The notes under the pieces: model-generated
Databases searched by the model: none
The model's input: the letters and a program-made list of their open reading frames with translations, nothing else
What the model was told of the DNA's origin: nothing
NCBI RefSeq assembly: GCF_004138165.1
Contig: NZ_RYFF01000001.1
Location: 186,001 to 250,000, forward strand
DNA length: 64,000 bases
DNA from: Candidatus Chloroploca sp. Khr17
Lineage (GTDB): Bacteria > Chloroflexota > Chloroflexia > Chloroflexales > Chloroflexaceae
Reading direction: 5' to 3'
Part shown: positions 49,020 through 57,602 of the stretch, in pieces
How the letters are laid out: each line of letters opens with the position of its first letter
Numbering within the stretch: position 1 is the first letter of the stretch
Program-made: the position numbers and the translations under genes

Positions 49020-52000
49020 TTAGCGTTGCATCAACGGCAAGTAGACGCGATCCGTCACATTGGTTGAGCGCGGTGCAAGGACGACAAGGCGGCCCACATT
49101 TGACTCGGTTGAGGCGGTGCGCACAATATAAAAGACCGAGCCAGGCGCGGTGCCTTTCAGGAGTGACAATTCGGCCTCGAAGCTGCCGCTTGCATCGGTG
49201 ACAACCTGGGCAGGTACCGGTGTATTGATCGCCTCTTGATTGCGCCCACTAAAGATCGTTACCGTTGTTCCAGGGGCAAACCCTGAGCCCGAGACATAAT
49301 AACGGGCGTTATTGCCTGGTTCGAGATAGGGTGGCTTGATCTCCATACGCGCCTGGATATCGGCAGCGGTTACTTTGCCCCACGACGGCAGGTAGCTATA
49401 GCCATTGCCGGTAATCAGGAAGCCACGATCATCCGCGAAGTTGTCGTCCACCGCATTCAAAAAGAGGCCGATGTCGTAGGTGTATCCGCCATCAACGGTA
49501 TACGACGCCGTGAGACCACCGCTCTCGTCGGGTTTCCACGCCGGACGGAAGTTCACACCTTCGCCACTTTCTGGCGAGACAAACGGCCAGATGGGGTACT
49601 CCATGTCGTAGAAATAGCTCGTGTCTTGCTTCGAGAAGCTCAAGCGCCCGAGGTCGTAGCTTCCACTGAAAGGATTCTCAGGGAAAGTCGGATCTGGCGG
49701 CTCACGCGGATCAAGCCCCTGCATCACCCTCGGATCGCCGATCCGCGTGTAGAGGAAGGCCATCTCGTCGGTACCTGGACGCCACGACGGGTAGTTAGTC
49801 AACAGGTAATTGCCCTCATACATATCGTCGGCGGTGTGCAAGACGAGGTAAACGAGCCTTGGTGGAGCAGCCGTATAGTCAATAAAGCCGATCTGATTGT
49901 AGAGCAGACTGAGTTCGGCAGGATTGACGGTACTCTCGTCTTCGAGCATCGTATAGCGGAACATGAGGTATCTGCCATTGTAGTCGGCATTCTCATAGTA
50001 GACATTGTAAGGACGCTGATCTACGGTGTTGTAAAAACCTGCACCCGGCCCAAGGATCATAATGTCGAAGTCGGTTTGTCCGGGTTGCTTGCTAAGGTTA
50101 AGATAGTGGATCGCCTGACTGATCTCCCAGTCAAGTGGATCACTGTTACTAAGGTCAAAGCGCAATTTGGTATAGAGGATGCCCCTCCGTAGCCCTGGTG
50201 CCGGGGTGGCGACAAAATCCCACGATGGATCGTACGACTGTTCAATCGTACAGGGTAGATCATTGCCTGGCCCATCGGGACAATTGACGGCGCCAAAAGT
50301 AAGTTGCTGCGGTTCGCTGGCATTGCCAGGGCCAGTGCCGTCAGCGTCAATCAGGAAGAGATTGAGATTGAGGCTCGTGGCTTCGCTCGGTGTCGCATGG
50401 CGGTTTGAGACATAGACGACCTGCTGCCCGTCAGGCGACCAGCGCGGATAGCTATTGGCAAAACCATCACTGAGCAGCGGGAAGGTCTCGGCGGTTTCTG
50501 TAACCGAGGTGGTTGATTGAATGCGATAGAGGTCACGTTGTTCACTATTGACAACCCTGGCATAGACAATATCGCTGAACGAGGCGGCTGCCGGTGGCGG
50601 TGGTGGCGGAAGGGTAGGATCGGGTTCGGGGTTCTCAACATTGGGCCACTCGCCGAGGTACTGCGCCCGAGCCAGGGTATACCAGGGGGTGCCCTGGATC
50701 GCAATCTCACTGTAGCTGATCGGGCTCCGCGGATCAAAGCCACCCGCACGTGGGTCAAAGCCCCCGGCTCGTCCCGATGGCAACGGCATATGCACACTCA
50801 GTCCAAAGCTCTGGGGGGACTGGGTGCCGTTATCTTCGACAATGATCACATTGTTTTGGCCTGGGGTAAAGGCATTGATCAGGGCTTCGGCAGGCGTGGT
50901 GACGCCCGTCAGATTGAGGGTGCGCACATTCTGGGCATAGTGGTAGAGATCACGGAAGTCGCGATCCTGATAGAACTGGGTCTGTTCACCAGCACGCAGC
51001 AGATCACCGGCTGCACTCGAACCGACATTCAAGATAGCATTGGCGAAGTTGTTGACCCGCTGGATCAGTTCATCGAAGGGCTGATCAAGATTGACCGCAC
51101 TAACGGTGAATTCCTGGCGGGCTGGGCCACCATCGTTGCCGCGATAGAAATTGGCATAGGCCGCAACAATCTGCGCGGCCCAGACCTTTGGATCAATCGT
51201 CGGATTCTGCAGCACTGGCCTGAGGAAGGTATGGTATGGGAAGCCCGGCCCCGGCACCACCTCCTCGGAGGCAACCATCATGCTGACATAATCTTTGATT
51301 TCGTAGGCAACTTCATATTGCCCCATCAGACAGGCGTCGAAGATGAGCAGATCGAACTGGCTCTTGCCAAGGGCAGCGAGACCCTGTTGCAGCGCCTGTC
51401 GGAGCTCGAGCATATTCCAGAAGTTACTGCTCACATCATCACTCTCGATGGCTTTCCAGCCACCTCCGTGATTCCAAATGACCGCTGCATACTGGTTGGC
51501 AGGATAGTTTTGCCTGACAAAGTTCATAAAACGCACAAACGTCGCGGGATCACCCGTATCAAGATTGCCAGTAAAATCAGATTTGTCGGTGACAGGCAAA
51601 GCTCCGGTACTCCGCACTTCATAGAGCGTGGTCGGGCGATTCGACTCATCACTGAGCACGACAATATTGACGTCGTTGGTTGTACCGCCAGACGCGACCA
51701 TTTGATCGATGTTGAACTTGGCATAGTTCGAGAGATCATTGTCACCAGCGATATAGACTGCTACTGTCCACTGTTTGGTGGCAGGCTGACCGATCTGAGC
51801 GAGTTCGGCTGAAGGATCGAGCACGGGGAACGTGACGGAAGGTGGCCCAAGGGGTGGCAAGACGCTCCCCTGGGGGAGGCCACCAACCACGGTGAAGGCG
51901 GCGCTGCTCTGGGTGAGTTGCGGATGCGTGGCGGCCTGCATCGCCCCGTCGAGCGTCGCCTCGATCGCGGTGAGCGTATGGACGCCATTCGTCATCGGCT

Positions 52001-52493
52001 CGGGAATAAGAAACGACGTGCGGAAGGTGCCGTCAAAATCAGGCAAAATGAGGCGGCGTTCGGTGACATTGACCCCATTCCACAAGAGCTTGACGCGCTG
52101 ATGCGGCGCATAGCCAAAGCCCTGCACCTCGATCATACTGCCTGGTACACCGCTGGTGCTGCTGAGCAACAGACGGCGCACATCTTTCGTCATCGAGCGA
52201 TCAGCGAGGCTGAGCAACGGCACGCCACCCGCACGATCTGGGCTGCGCGCCGGACCTTCCATCGCAAAGACAGGCTTCAGGGTACTACGAGCCGCTGCAC
52301 CACCATCGCCTGACGGCATTGCCGCGCTCGCCTGGAGGGTCGTCGCAGTGGATAGGCGTGCCAGAGGATTATCGGTGGCTGGTTGGGCCTGTAAGGGCAA
52401 GACAGCGAGGATCAACGCAAGCATACCAAGCATCGCAAAGATGCTGCCAAAACGAACACGACCATGTCTGCTACTCGAAGATAGGGTACGCAT
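49020..52493 (-). CDS. Secreted clostripain-like cysteine peptidase (C11) with beta-propeller and Ig-like domains
   Basis: 1157 residues. Signal peptide about 1-37 (LGMLALILAVLPLQAQ). A beta-rich segment (about 110-205) with GSMIEVQGFGYAPHQ precedes the peptidase (about 240-600). The catalytic dyad is H342 in IWNHGGGW and C388 in FDACLMGQ; the DNDLSNYAK motif is also present. A GGFDPRAGGFDPR mini-repeat lies near 580. TolB-like propeller blades (YPRWSPDGQQVVYVSNRH) occupy about 660-1010, and a final Ig-like domain about 1060-1140 (GSGFAPGTTVTIFSGRN). Clostripains cleave after arginine. GGGAGG lies 7 bases from the ATG. Confidence 0.92.
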   Translation of the reverse strand: MRTLSSSSRHGRVRFGSIFAMLGMLALILAVLPLQAQPATDNPLARLSTATTLQASAAMPSGDGGAAARSTLKPVFAMEGPARSPDRAGGVPLLSLADRSMTKDVRRLLLSSTSGVPGSMIEVQGFGYAPHQRVKLLWNGVNVTERRLILPDFDGTFRTSFLIPEPMTNGVHTLTAIEATLDGAMQAATHPQLTQSSAAFTVVGGLPQGSVLPPLGPPSVTFPVLDPSAELAQIGQPATKQWTVAVYIAGDNDLSNYAKFNIDQMVASGGTTNDVNIVVLSDESNRPTTLYEVRSTGALPVTDKSDFTGNLDTGDPATFVRFMNFVRQNYPANQYAAVIWNHGGGWKAIESDDVSSNFWNMLELRQALQQGLAALGKSQFDLLIFDACLMGQYEVAYEIKDYVSMMVASEEVVPGPGFPYHTFLRPVLQNPTIDPKVWAAQIVAAYANFYRGNDGGPARQEFTVSAVNLDQPFDELIQRVNNFANAILNVGSSAAGDLLRAGEQTQFYQDRDFRDLYHYAQNVRTLNLTGVTTPAEALINAFTPGQNNVIIVEDNGTQSPQSFGLSVHMPLPSGRAGGFDPRAGGFDPRSPISYSEIAIQGTPWYTLARAQYLGEWPNVENPEPDPTLPPPPPPAAASFSDIVYARVVNSEQRDLYRIQSTTSVTETAETFPLLSDGFANSYPRWSPDGQQVVYVSNRHATPSEATSLNLNLFLIDADGTGPGNASEPQQLTFGAVNCPDGPGNDLPCTIEQSYDPSWDFVATPAPGLRRGILYTKLRFDLSNSDPLDWEISQAIHYLNLSKQPGQTDFDIMILGPGAGFYNTVDQRPYNVYYENADYNGRYLMFRYTMLEDESTVNPAELSLLYNQIGFIDYTAAPPRLVYLVLHTADDMYEGNYLLTNYPSWRPGTDEMAFLYTRIGDPRVMQGLDPREPPDPTFPENPFSGSYDLGRLSFSKQDTSYFYDMEYPIWPFVSPESGEGVNFRPAWKPDESGGLTASYTVDGGYTYDIGLFLNAVDDNFADDRGFLITGNGYSYLPSWGKVTAADIQARMEIKPPYLEPGNNARYYVSGSGFAPGTTVTIFSGRNQEAINTPVPAQVVTDASGSFEAELSLLKGTAPGSVFYIVRTASTESNVGRLVVLAPRSTNVTDRVYLPLMQR

Positions 52494-52569
52494 CGAACCC
52501 TCCCTTAGCTAAGCGTGCTGATGGTAGATTGACAGTTGTCGCGCATGCACCCGGGTTGTATATATGACA

Positions 52570-52598
52570 AGTATAGCACTCTTGGCGTGTGCTTTCTA
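52570..52598 (-). promoter_or_regulatory. Candidate promoter of the clostripain-like peptidase gene
   Basis: On the minus strand TAGAAA (52598-52593), 17-base spacer, TATACT (52575-52570). Confidence 0.4.
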
Positions 52599-52635
52599 GA
52601 GCTATGCCCGCCATGGAAAGGCTTGCCCTCCCAAG

Positions 52636-52675
52636 CACTCTTGATACGCGGGGCGTAGCCCGCGTATCAAGAGTG
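52636..52675. repeat. Palindrome, tip GGGC-GTA-GCCC, between divergent genes
   Basis: CACTCTTGATACGCG (52636-52650) pairs with CGCGTATCAAGAGTG (52661-52675), and the inner GGGC/GCCC closes a GTA loop with one extra G. Directly followed by TTTTATAAT, whose TATAAT is the likely -10 box of the next gene, so the palindrome occupies its -35 region. Confidence 0.75.
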
Positions 52676-52678
52676 TTT

Positions 52679-52684
52679 TATAAT
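52679..52684 (+). promoter_or_regulatory. -10 box of the ligase-fusion operon, leaderless start likely
   Basis: TATAAT ends 8 bases before the ATG at 52693, so transcription would begin at or next to the start codon. No Shine-Dalgarno sequence precedes that ATG. No -35 hexamer; that position is inside the palindrome. Confidence 0.5.
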
Positions 52685-52692
52685 ATGTCATC

Positions 52693-55600
52693 ATGAAGAT
52701 TCATCACTCCTTCAGGCTCGTCATATTGCTGCTGCTGAATGGCTTGCTGCTTGCTAGTTTTGCTGGCTTTGTGTGGGCTGATAATGCTGCGAATCGTGGC
52801 GTTGTCTTTACCCCTGACCCTGAGCCTATCCCACTGGCTGATGGACCAACCCTGGGCGTCAACCTTTTTAATGTGCATCTGGAACCAGACCCTGTGGCGG
52901 TGCAGCGTTCCTTTGCCCTCTCGGCGGAACTCGGGGCACGTTTTGTGCGGATGCAGGTACCCTGGGACGATCTTGAGATCCATGGGCGCGGCGATTTTGA
53001 AGATCGGCGCAATGTTGAGGCCGTCGGCGTGGTTTCGTCGTGGGCCAAATATGACCATATTGCCAGGGCAGCTCGTGACGCCGGGGTGGAATTGATCTGG
53101 CGCCTCGAACGACCTCCCGTATGGGCGCGCAGTCAGTTCGAGGCTGATCCGGTCTTTCAGGCCGGGTTGCTGGTCGATGGCAATTCGACCGGCCCTCCCG
53201 ACGATCTTGCGGATTATGCGGCTTTTGTGCGGGCTGTGGTCGAGCGGTATAACGGTGATGGGGTAGATGACGCCCCCGGTAGCCCAGTGGTACGCTATTT
53301 CCAGATCTGGAATGAACCAAATCTTCGCAATGAGTGGAATTGGCACGATCCGCGTCCCGAGGATTTTGTTGAACTCTTGCGCGTCGGGGCTACTGCCGTG
53401 CGCGAGGCCAATCCCGATGCCGTCGTCATCTTCCCCGGTCTTGCCCCGACCGATGGGCTCGATTTTCGTGCGCCAATGACCGAACTCGAGTACCTCGACC
53501 GGGTCTATCGAGCGGGCGGTGCAGCCTATTTTGATGTGATGGCGGCGCAAGGGTATGGTCTCGGTCAGGCGCCAGATGAGCACCGATATGTCTTTTTGCG
53601 CGGGCGGGGCAATTGGAACTGGCAACGCCCGATTGATACGCGCAACGACGTGAGCCGGGTGGTGCTCTTGCGCGAGGTCATGGAGCGACAGGGCGATTAT
53701 GCGACGCCCATTTGGATCACCGAGTTTGGCTGGAATAGCGCCCCCGACACGATTCCGCCCGAGCGCCGGATGACCTGGGGGCCGCCAGTGAGTGAAACCA
53801 TCAAGGGCGAATATCTGATCGGCCAGATGGAACGCGCCCGTGACGAGTGGCCCTGGATTGGCGTGATGAATGTCTGGATGCTGCGCTACGGCGGCTATGC
53901 CGAGCCAGATCCCGCTGATCCAACGCCCTATTTTGCCCTGGTGAGCCGTGACTGGCAGCTTCAGCCGTCGTTTGAGATCCTGCAAGCCTTTGCGATGGCC
54001 CCAGCCATTGCCGGCGTCGGGGCGCATTCGTGGAACCACGCCGCCGTTGAGCCCCTCGCTGATGGATGGCGCTTGCGATTTGCCGGGACACGCCTTGCCC
54101 TCGTGGTTGATCAGGCCAACCCTGTGGCAGTGACAATCAATGGCGACCCGGTTGCGTTGCGTTACGATGAGTCGGACGGGCGATCGCTGCTGGTCAGTGA
54201 CGAATTGCCTGACACCGTGCATGTGTTTGAGTTGCAAGGGCCGCGTCCGCCTGTGAGTTTCATTGTTGAACGGAGGCGTCAGTGGGCTTTCTGGTGGGAT
54301 TATGGGGCATTGGGTTTGCTTGCTCTGATGGCGTTCAGTGGTGCAGCGACGATGGTGGCAGCACCACCTGTGCTTCTCCTGATGAGCCAGCGTGTGAACC
54401 AGATGCGTGGGCGCATCATCGCCCGTGGTGGCTGGCTAGCCTACCTTGTGCGGGCCAACACGCTTGTTGCGAGTGCCATGCTTTTTGCGGTGATCGTCGC
54501 CTACCGAGCTTCGCCCCAGGTGCCGCTCACCCTCATCGGCCTGTTGCTCTTCGCGATCCTGGCGATGATGCGGCCCAGGTTGGCGCTGCTCTTTGTCCCC
54601 TTGACGTTGCCGCTCTACTTTATTCCCAAGTTGATCTTTGATAGCCGCTTGGGGTTGCGCGAGAGTGGCCTTGCCTTGCCACTGCACGAACTCTTGCTGA
54701 TGATCACGCTGCTTGCCATGAGTATGCGGCTGGTGATCGAAGTGATGGCGCACTGGCTCAAACGACCGCTGCACGAGCCGCAGGTGCTTGCCTTGCCTGG
54801 CAACGCGATACGTACCCTGCGCGGTCTTCGCCAGACCTGGTCGTTCTGGCTGCCGATCCTGCTTGTTGGGCTCGCGGCTCTCTGGGGCGTCGTGATTGCC
54901 GAGCAGCGCGGGCCTGCATTGCGCGAATTGCGCTGGATGTTTGTTGGTCCAATGGTCTTTGTCGGGGTCGCGGCACTCTTTGGTCAGGCGTATCAGCGCC
55001 CAGTGGTGCTTGCCTGGCTCACGGGTGGGGCGCTCGCCGGACTGATTGGCTTGCTCCAGTTTGGTGGGCTCAATCTGGTGCCCCTCTTTGGCACCAAGGC
55101 AGGCTTTGGCGATGATAGCTTCTTTGTCGAGGGCGTGAGGCGCGTCGCGAGTCTCTATGGGCATCCGAATAATCTGGGCCTCGCAATGGGACGCTATTGG
55201 CCCGTGGCGGCGGCGTTGACGTTTGTGGCGCTTCGTGGGGGGGGTGTACGCAAAGCCTGGCCCTATGCACTGTTGACCCTACTCACCCTGGGTGGCTTGT
55301 TCGTCTCGTTTTCGCGCGGAGCGTACCTGGGGATGCTGGCAGCGAGTACTGTGCTGGCGTTCGCCCTGGTACCAGCAAAACTGTGGCGCACGCGGCGGGT
55401 GCTGGTGCCCCTCGCGATAGTCGCGGGAATCGGCGTGGTTGGGGTGATCCTGGTGATCATCCTCGATATCGAACGACTCAACCCATTTGGGGCAAGCAGC
55501 GGCGTGCGCGTGCAGACCTGGCTTTCGGCGCTGGCAATGTGGCGTGATCACCCGCTGGGGATCGGCCTCGACCAGTTTGGCCGCCTCTATCCGGCCTACA

Positions 55601-55923
55601 TCAACCCGGCCCTGGCCGCGACCAACGAGATCAATACGGCGCATCCGCACAATCTGTTGCTTGATCTCGCCCTGCGGGTGGGGCCGCTCGGTCTTCTTGG
55701 CTTCGGGTGGCTGCTCGTCAATTTCGCACGCGGGGCCTGGCAGACGCTTGCCACCACGGGTGCGGCGCGGCACGCCGGCGCATACGGCCCCGTGCTAGTG
55801 GCCGGAGTCAGCGCCGCAATGGCGGGCGGCCTTCTCCACGGCATGGTTGATCAGTTCTATTTCTGGCCGGATCTGGCGTTTGCCTTCTGGCTTATGGTGT
55901 GGGTAGAGTATGTTCATCGTTGA
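52693..55923 (+). CDS. Fusion of a glycoside-hydrolase-like domain and an O-antigen ligase-like membrane domain
   Basis: 1076 residues. Signal anchor about 8-28. Residues about 50-430 form a TIM-barrel of clan GH-A type, with the acid/base E208 in QIWNEPN and the nucleophile E344 in WITEFGW, both in their expected strands. A short beta segment (about 440-515) precedes some 14 helices (about 530-1076) with the O-antigen ligase (Wzy_C/WaaL) features: FSRGAYLGMLAAS, then the large periplasmic loop region containing HPLGIGLDQFGRLYP and HPHNLLLDLALRVG. The fusion could trim a lipid-linked glycan and join it to an acceptor. It heads an operon with two glycosyltransferases. Confidence 0.85.
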   Translation: MKIHHSFRLVILLLLNGLLLASFAGFVWADNAANRGVVFTPDPEPIPLADGPTLGVNLFNVHLEPDPVAVQRSFALSAELGARFVRMQVPWDDLEIHGRGDFEDRRNVEAVGVVSSWAKYDHIARAARDAGVELIWRLERPPVWARSQFEADPVFQAGLLVDGNSTGPPDDLADYAAFVRAVVERYNGDGVDDAPGSPVVRYFQIWNEPNLRNEWNWHDPRPEDFVELLRVGATAVREANPDAVVIFPGLAPTDGLDFRAPMTELEYLDRVYRAGGAAYFDVMAAQGYGLGQAPDEHRYVFLRGRGNWNWQRPIDTRNDVSRVVLLREVMERQGDYATPIWITEFGWNSAPDTIPPERRMTWGPPVSETIKGEYLIGQMERARDEWPWIGVMNVWMLRYGGYAEPDPADPTPYFALVSRDWQLQPSFEILQAFAMAPAIAGVGAHSWNHAAVEPLADGWRLRFAGTRLALVVDQANPVAVTINGDPVALRYDESDGRSLLVSDELPDTVHVFELQGPRPPVSFIVERRRQWAFWWDYGALGLLALMAFSGAATMVAAPPVLLLMSQRVNQMRGRIIARGGWLAYLVRANTLVASAMLFAVIVAYRASPQVPLTLIGLLLFAILAMMRPRLALLFVPLTLPLYFIPKLIFDSRLGLRESGLALPLHELLLMITLLAMSMRLVIEVMAHWLKRPLHEPQVLALPGNAIRTLRGLRQTWSFWLPILLVGLAALWGVVIAEQRGPALRELRWMFVGPMVFVGVAALFGQAYQRPVVLAWLTGGALAGLIGLLQFGGLNLVPLFGTKAGFGDDSFFVEGVRRVASLYGHPNNLGLAMGRYWPVAAALTFVALRGGGVRKAWPYALLTLLTLGGLFVSFSRGAYLGMLAASTVLAFALVPAKLWRTRRVLVPLAIVAGIGVVGVILVIILDIERLNPFGASSGVRVQTWLSALAMWRDHPLGIGLDQFGRLYPAYINPALAATNEINTAHPHNLLLDLALRVGPLGLLGFGWLLVNFARGAWQTLATTGAARHAGAYGPVLVAGVSAAMAGGLLHGMVDQFYFWPDLAFAFWLMVWVEYVHR

Positions 55924-55990
55924 CAAAATCGCTCAAGTGTACTACTATGACACAACCAATAGATCCCACCCATTTTGTGAGGAGCACACG

Positions 55991-56407
55991 ATGACCCTGC
56001 ATGCCCACGGCACGTTCACGGTTCAACTCACCCCTCAGCCCCTTGCCGACCCCAATGCCGACAGCCTACTCGGCCGTCTCGCTATCGCCAAGGAGTTTCA
56101 GGGCGACATCACTGGCGTGAGCTATGGCGAGATGCTCAGCGCCCGCAGCGCGGTCGAGGGTTCAGCCGGCTATGTCGCCATCGAACGATTCACTGGCACG
56201 CTCCACGGTCGCCGTGGCAGCTTCGTCCTCCAGCACAGCGGCGCGATGACCCGCGGAGCCCAGCAGCTCACCATCAGCGTCGTACCAGACTCAGGCACCG
56301 ACGAGCTAGAGGGCCTCACCGGAACGATGAATTTGCAGATCGCCGACGGCGTCCACGCCTACGACTTCATCTTTACTCAAGCAACCTCCCATGACACACC
56401 GCCTTGA
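55991..56407 (+). CDS. DUF3224 family protein
   Basis: 138 residues from ATG 55991, with GAGGAG upstream; an upstream extension lacks support. A beta-barrel-like sequence with the family pattern: LGRLAIAKEFQGDITGVSYGEML, then GYVAIERFTGTLHGRRGSFVLQH and VVPDSGTDELEGLTG, and the YDFIF ending. The function of the family is unknown. Its 3' end overlaps the next glycosyltransferase gene by 17 bp, unusual company for this family. Confidence 0.88.
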   Translation: MTLHAHGTFTVQLTPQPLADPNADSLLGRLAIAKEFQGDITGVSYGEMLSARSAVEGSAGYVAIERFTGTLHGRRGSFVLQHSGAMTRGAQQLTISVVPDSGTDELEGLTGTMNLQIADGVHAYDFIFTQATSHDTPP

Positions 56408-57575
56408 TCGCGTTGCTCTGGGGCTTGGTCTGCTCTATCTGCTTGACCGGCTCTGGAAGATCCTGGCTGTCGTCGCTTTTTTTCGGCGACCTCCACCACC
56501 GGTGCCTGCGCAATGGCCGTCACTGACCTTGCTCTGCCCGATGACCCGTTCGCCCAACGATCTGCGGTCGGTATTGATCGCCAGGGCAACCCTCGCCTAT
56601 TCTGGACAGCACGAGTGGCTCTTGATCTGCGACCGTGCCGATGTCGCAACGCAGGCGATCTGTGCAGAGGTGATAGCAGCGCACCCCGCCTGGTCGGCCC
56701 GCATCGTGCTGGTTGCGCCTGACCAGGGCAGCACGATGGCGTCGAAGATTGCCAAGCTACGCACGGCGTTGCCCGAGGCGCATGGCGAGATACTCTGTTT
56801 TGTTGATGACGATATTCTGTTGCGCCCCGATGCATTGCGCATCCTGGTGCCGTATGTGATGCAGCCCGCTACCGGGGCCGCCTTTGGGCTGGCCTGTTAT
56901 ACACGCTGGCAGACGCTTGCCGAAAGCCTGATGAGTGGTTTTGTCAATACCAATGCACTCTTGAGTTATGTGCCAGTAACCTATCTGGTCGAGCCATTCA
57001 CGATTACCGGCCACTGTTTTGCCTTGCGCCGTGAGGTTTTCACCGCAATAGGCGGTCTAGAAAGCATGCAAAAACGGATCGACGATGACCACGAGCTTGC
57101 GCGACGGGTGCGCAGATACGGCCTACGTAACGTGCAGACCCCGCTGGTCTACGATGTCGACAATCGGCTTGCCCGTCTGCGCGACTATCACTTGCAAATG
57201 CGGCGCTGGTTGATAATCCCGCGCCAGACGATGCTGCCGCACCTGGGTCGTCGTGAGCGCAGCGCAATGCTCTTTGGAAGCCTCGGGAACTTGTTGCCAC
57301 CACTGCTGCTGGTGCTCGCCCTGGTGACGCGCCGACGTGTGCCGTGGCTGAGCCTCGGGTCGAGTCTGGGCTATGTTGCGGCCACCCAGGCCCTGATCGA
57401 ACATGCGTATCTGGGCCGGGCGATGCCGCTTCGTCAGGCCCTGTTGCTCCCGATCCTCAACTGGCTCACGCCGCTCTATATCAGCTTGCTCAGCCTCGGC
57501 AACAACACCATTGTCTGGCGTGGGCAACGCCTACGGGTGCAACGCGGTGGGACATATGCAATCATCGAAGAATGA
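56391..57575 (+). CDS. Membrane glycosyltransferase, GT21/ceramide glucosyltransferase-like (first of pair)
   Basis: 394 residues. One N-terminal helix (about 8-28), a GT-A domain, and three or so C-terminal helices (about 300-375). Catalytic set D, D, D, (Q/R)xxRW: D81 region, FVDDD at 138-141, DDDHELARRV (about 230) and QMRRW (about 270). This is the ceramide glucosyltransferase/HpnI layout, so the acceptor is likely a lipid. It shares about the same organisation with the next gene but modest identity. Confidence 0.85.
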   Translation: MTHRLDRVALGLGLLYLLDRLWKILAVVAFFRRPPPPVPAQWPSLTLLCPMTRSPNDLRSVLIARATLAYSGQHEWLLICDRADVATQAICAEVIAAHPAWSARIVLVAPDQGSTMASKIAKLRTALPEAHGEILCFVDDDILLRPDALRILVPYVMQPATGAAFGLACYTRWQTLAESLMSGFVNTNALLSYVPVTYLVEPFTITGHCFALRREVFTAIGGLESMQKRIDDDHELARRVRRYGLRNVQTPLVYDVDNRLARLRDYHLQMRRWLIIPRQTMLPHLGRRERSAMLFGSLGNLLPPLLLVLALVTRRRVPWLSLGSSLGYVAATQALIEHAYLGRAMPLRQALLLPILNWLTPLYISLLSLGNNTIVWRGQRLRVQRGGTYAIIEE

Positions 57576-57602
57576 CGCTATGGATCAAGCAAAGGAAGCC
57601 GT

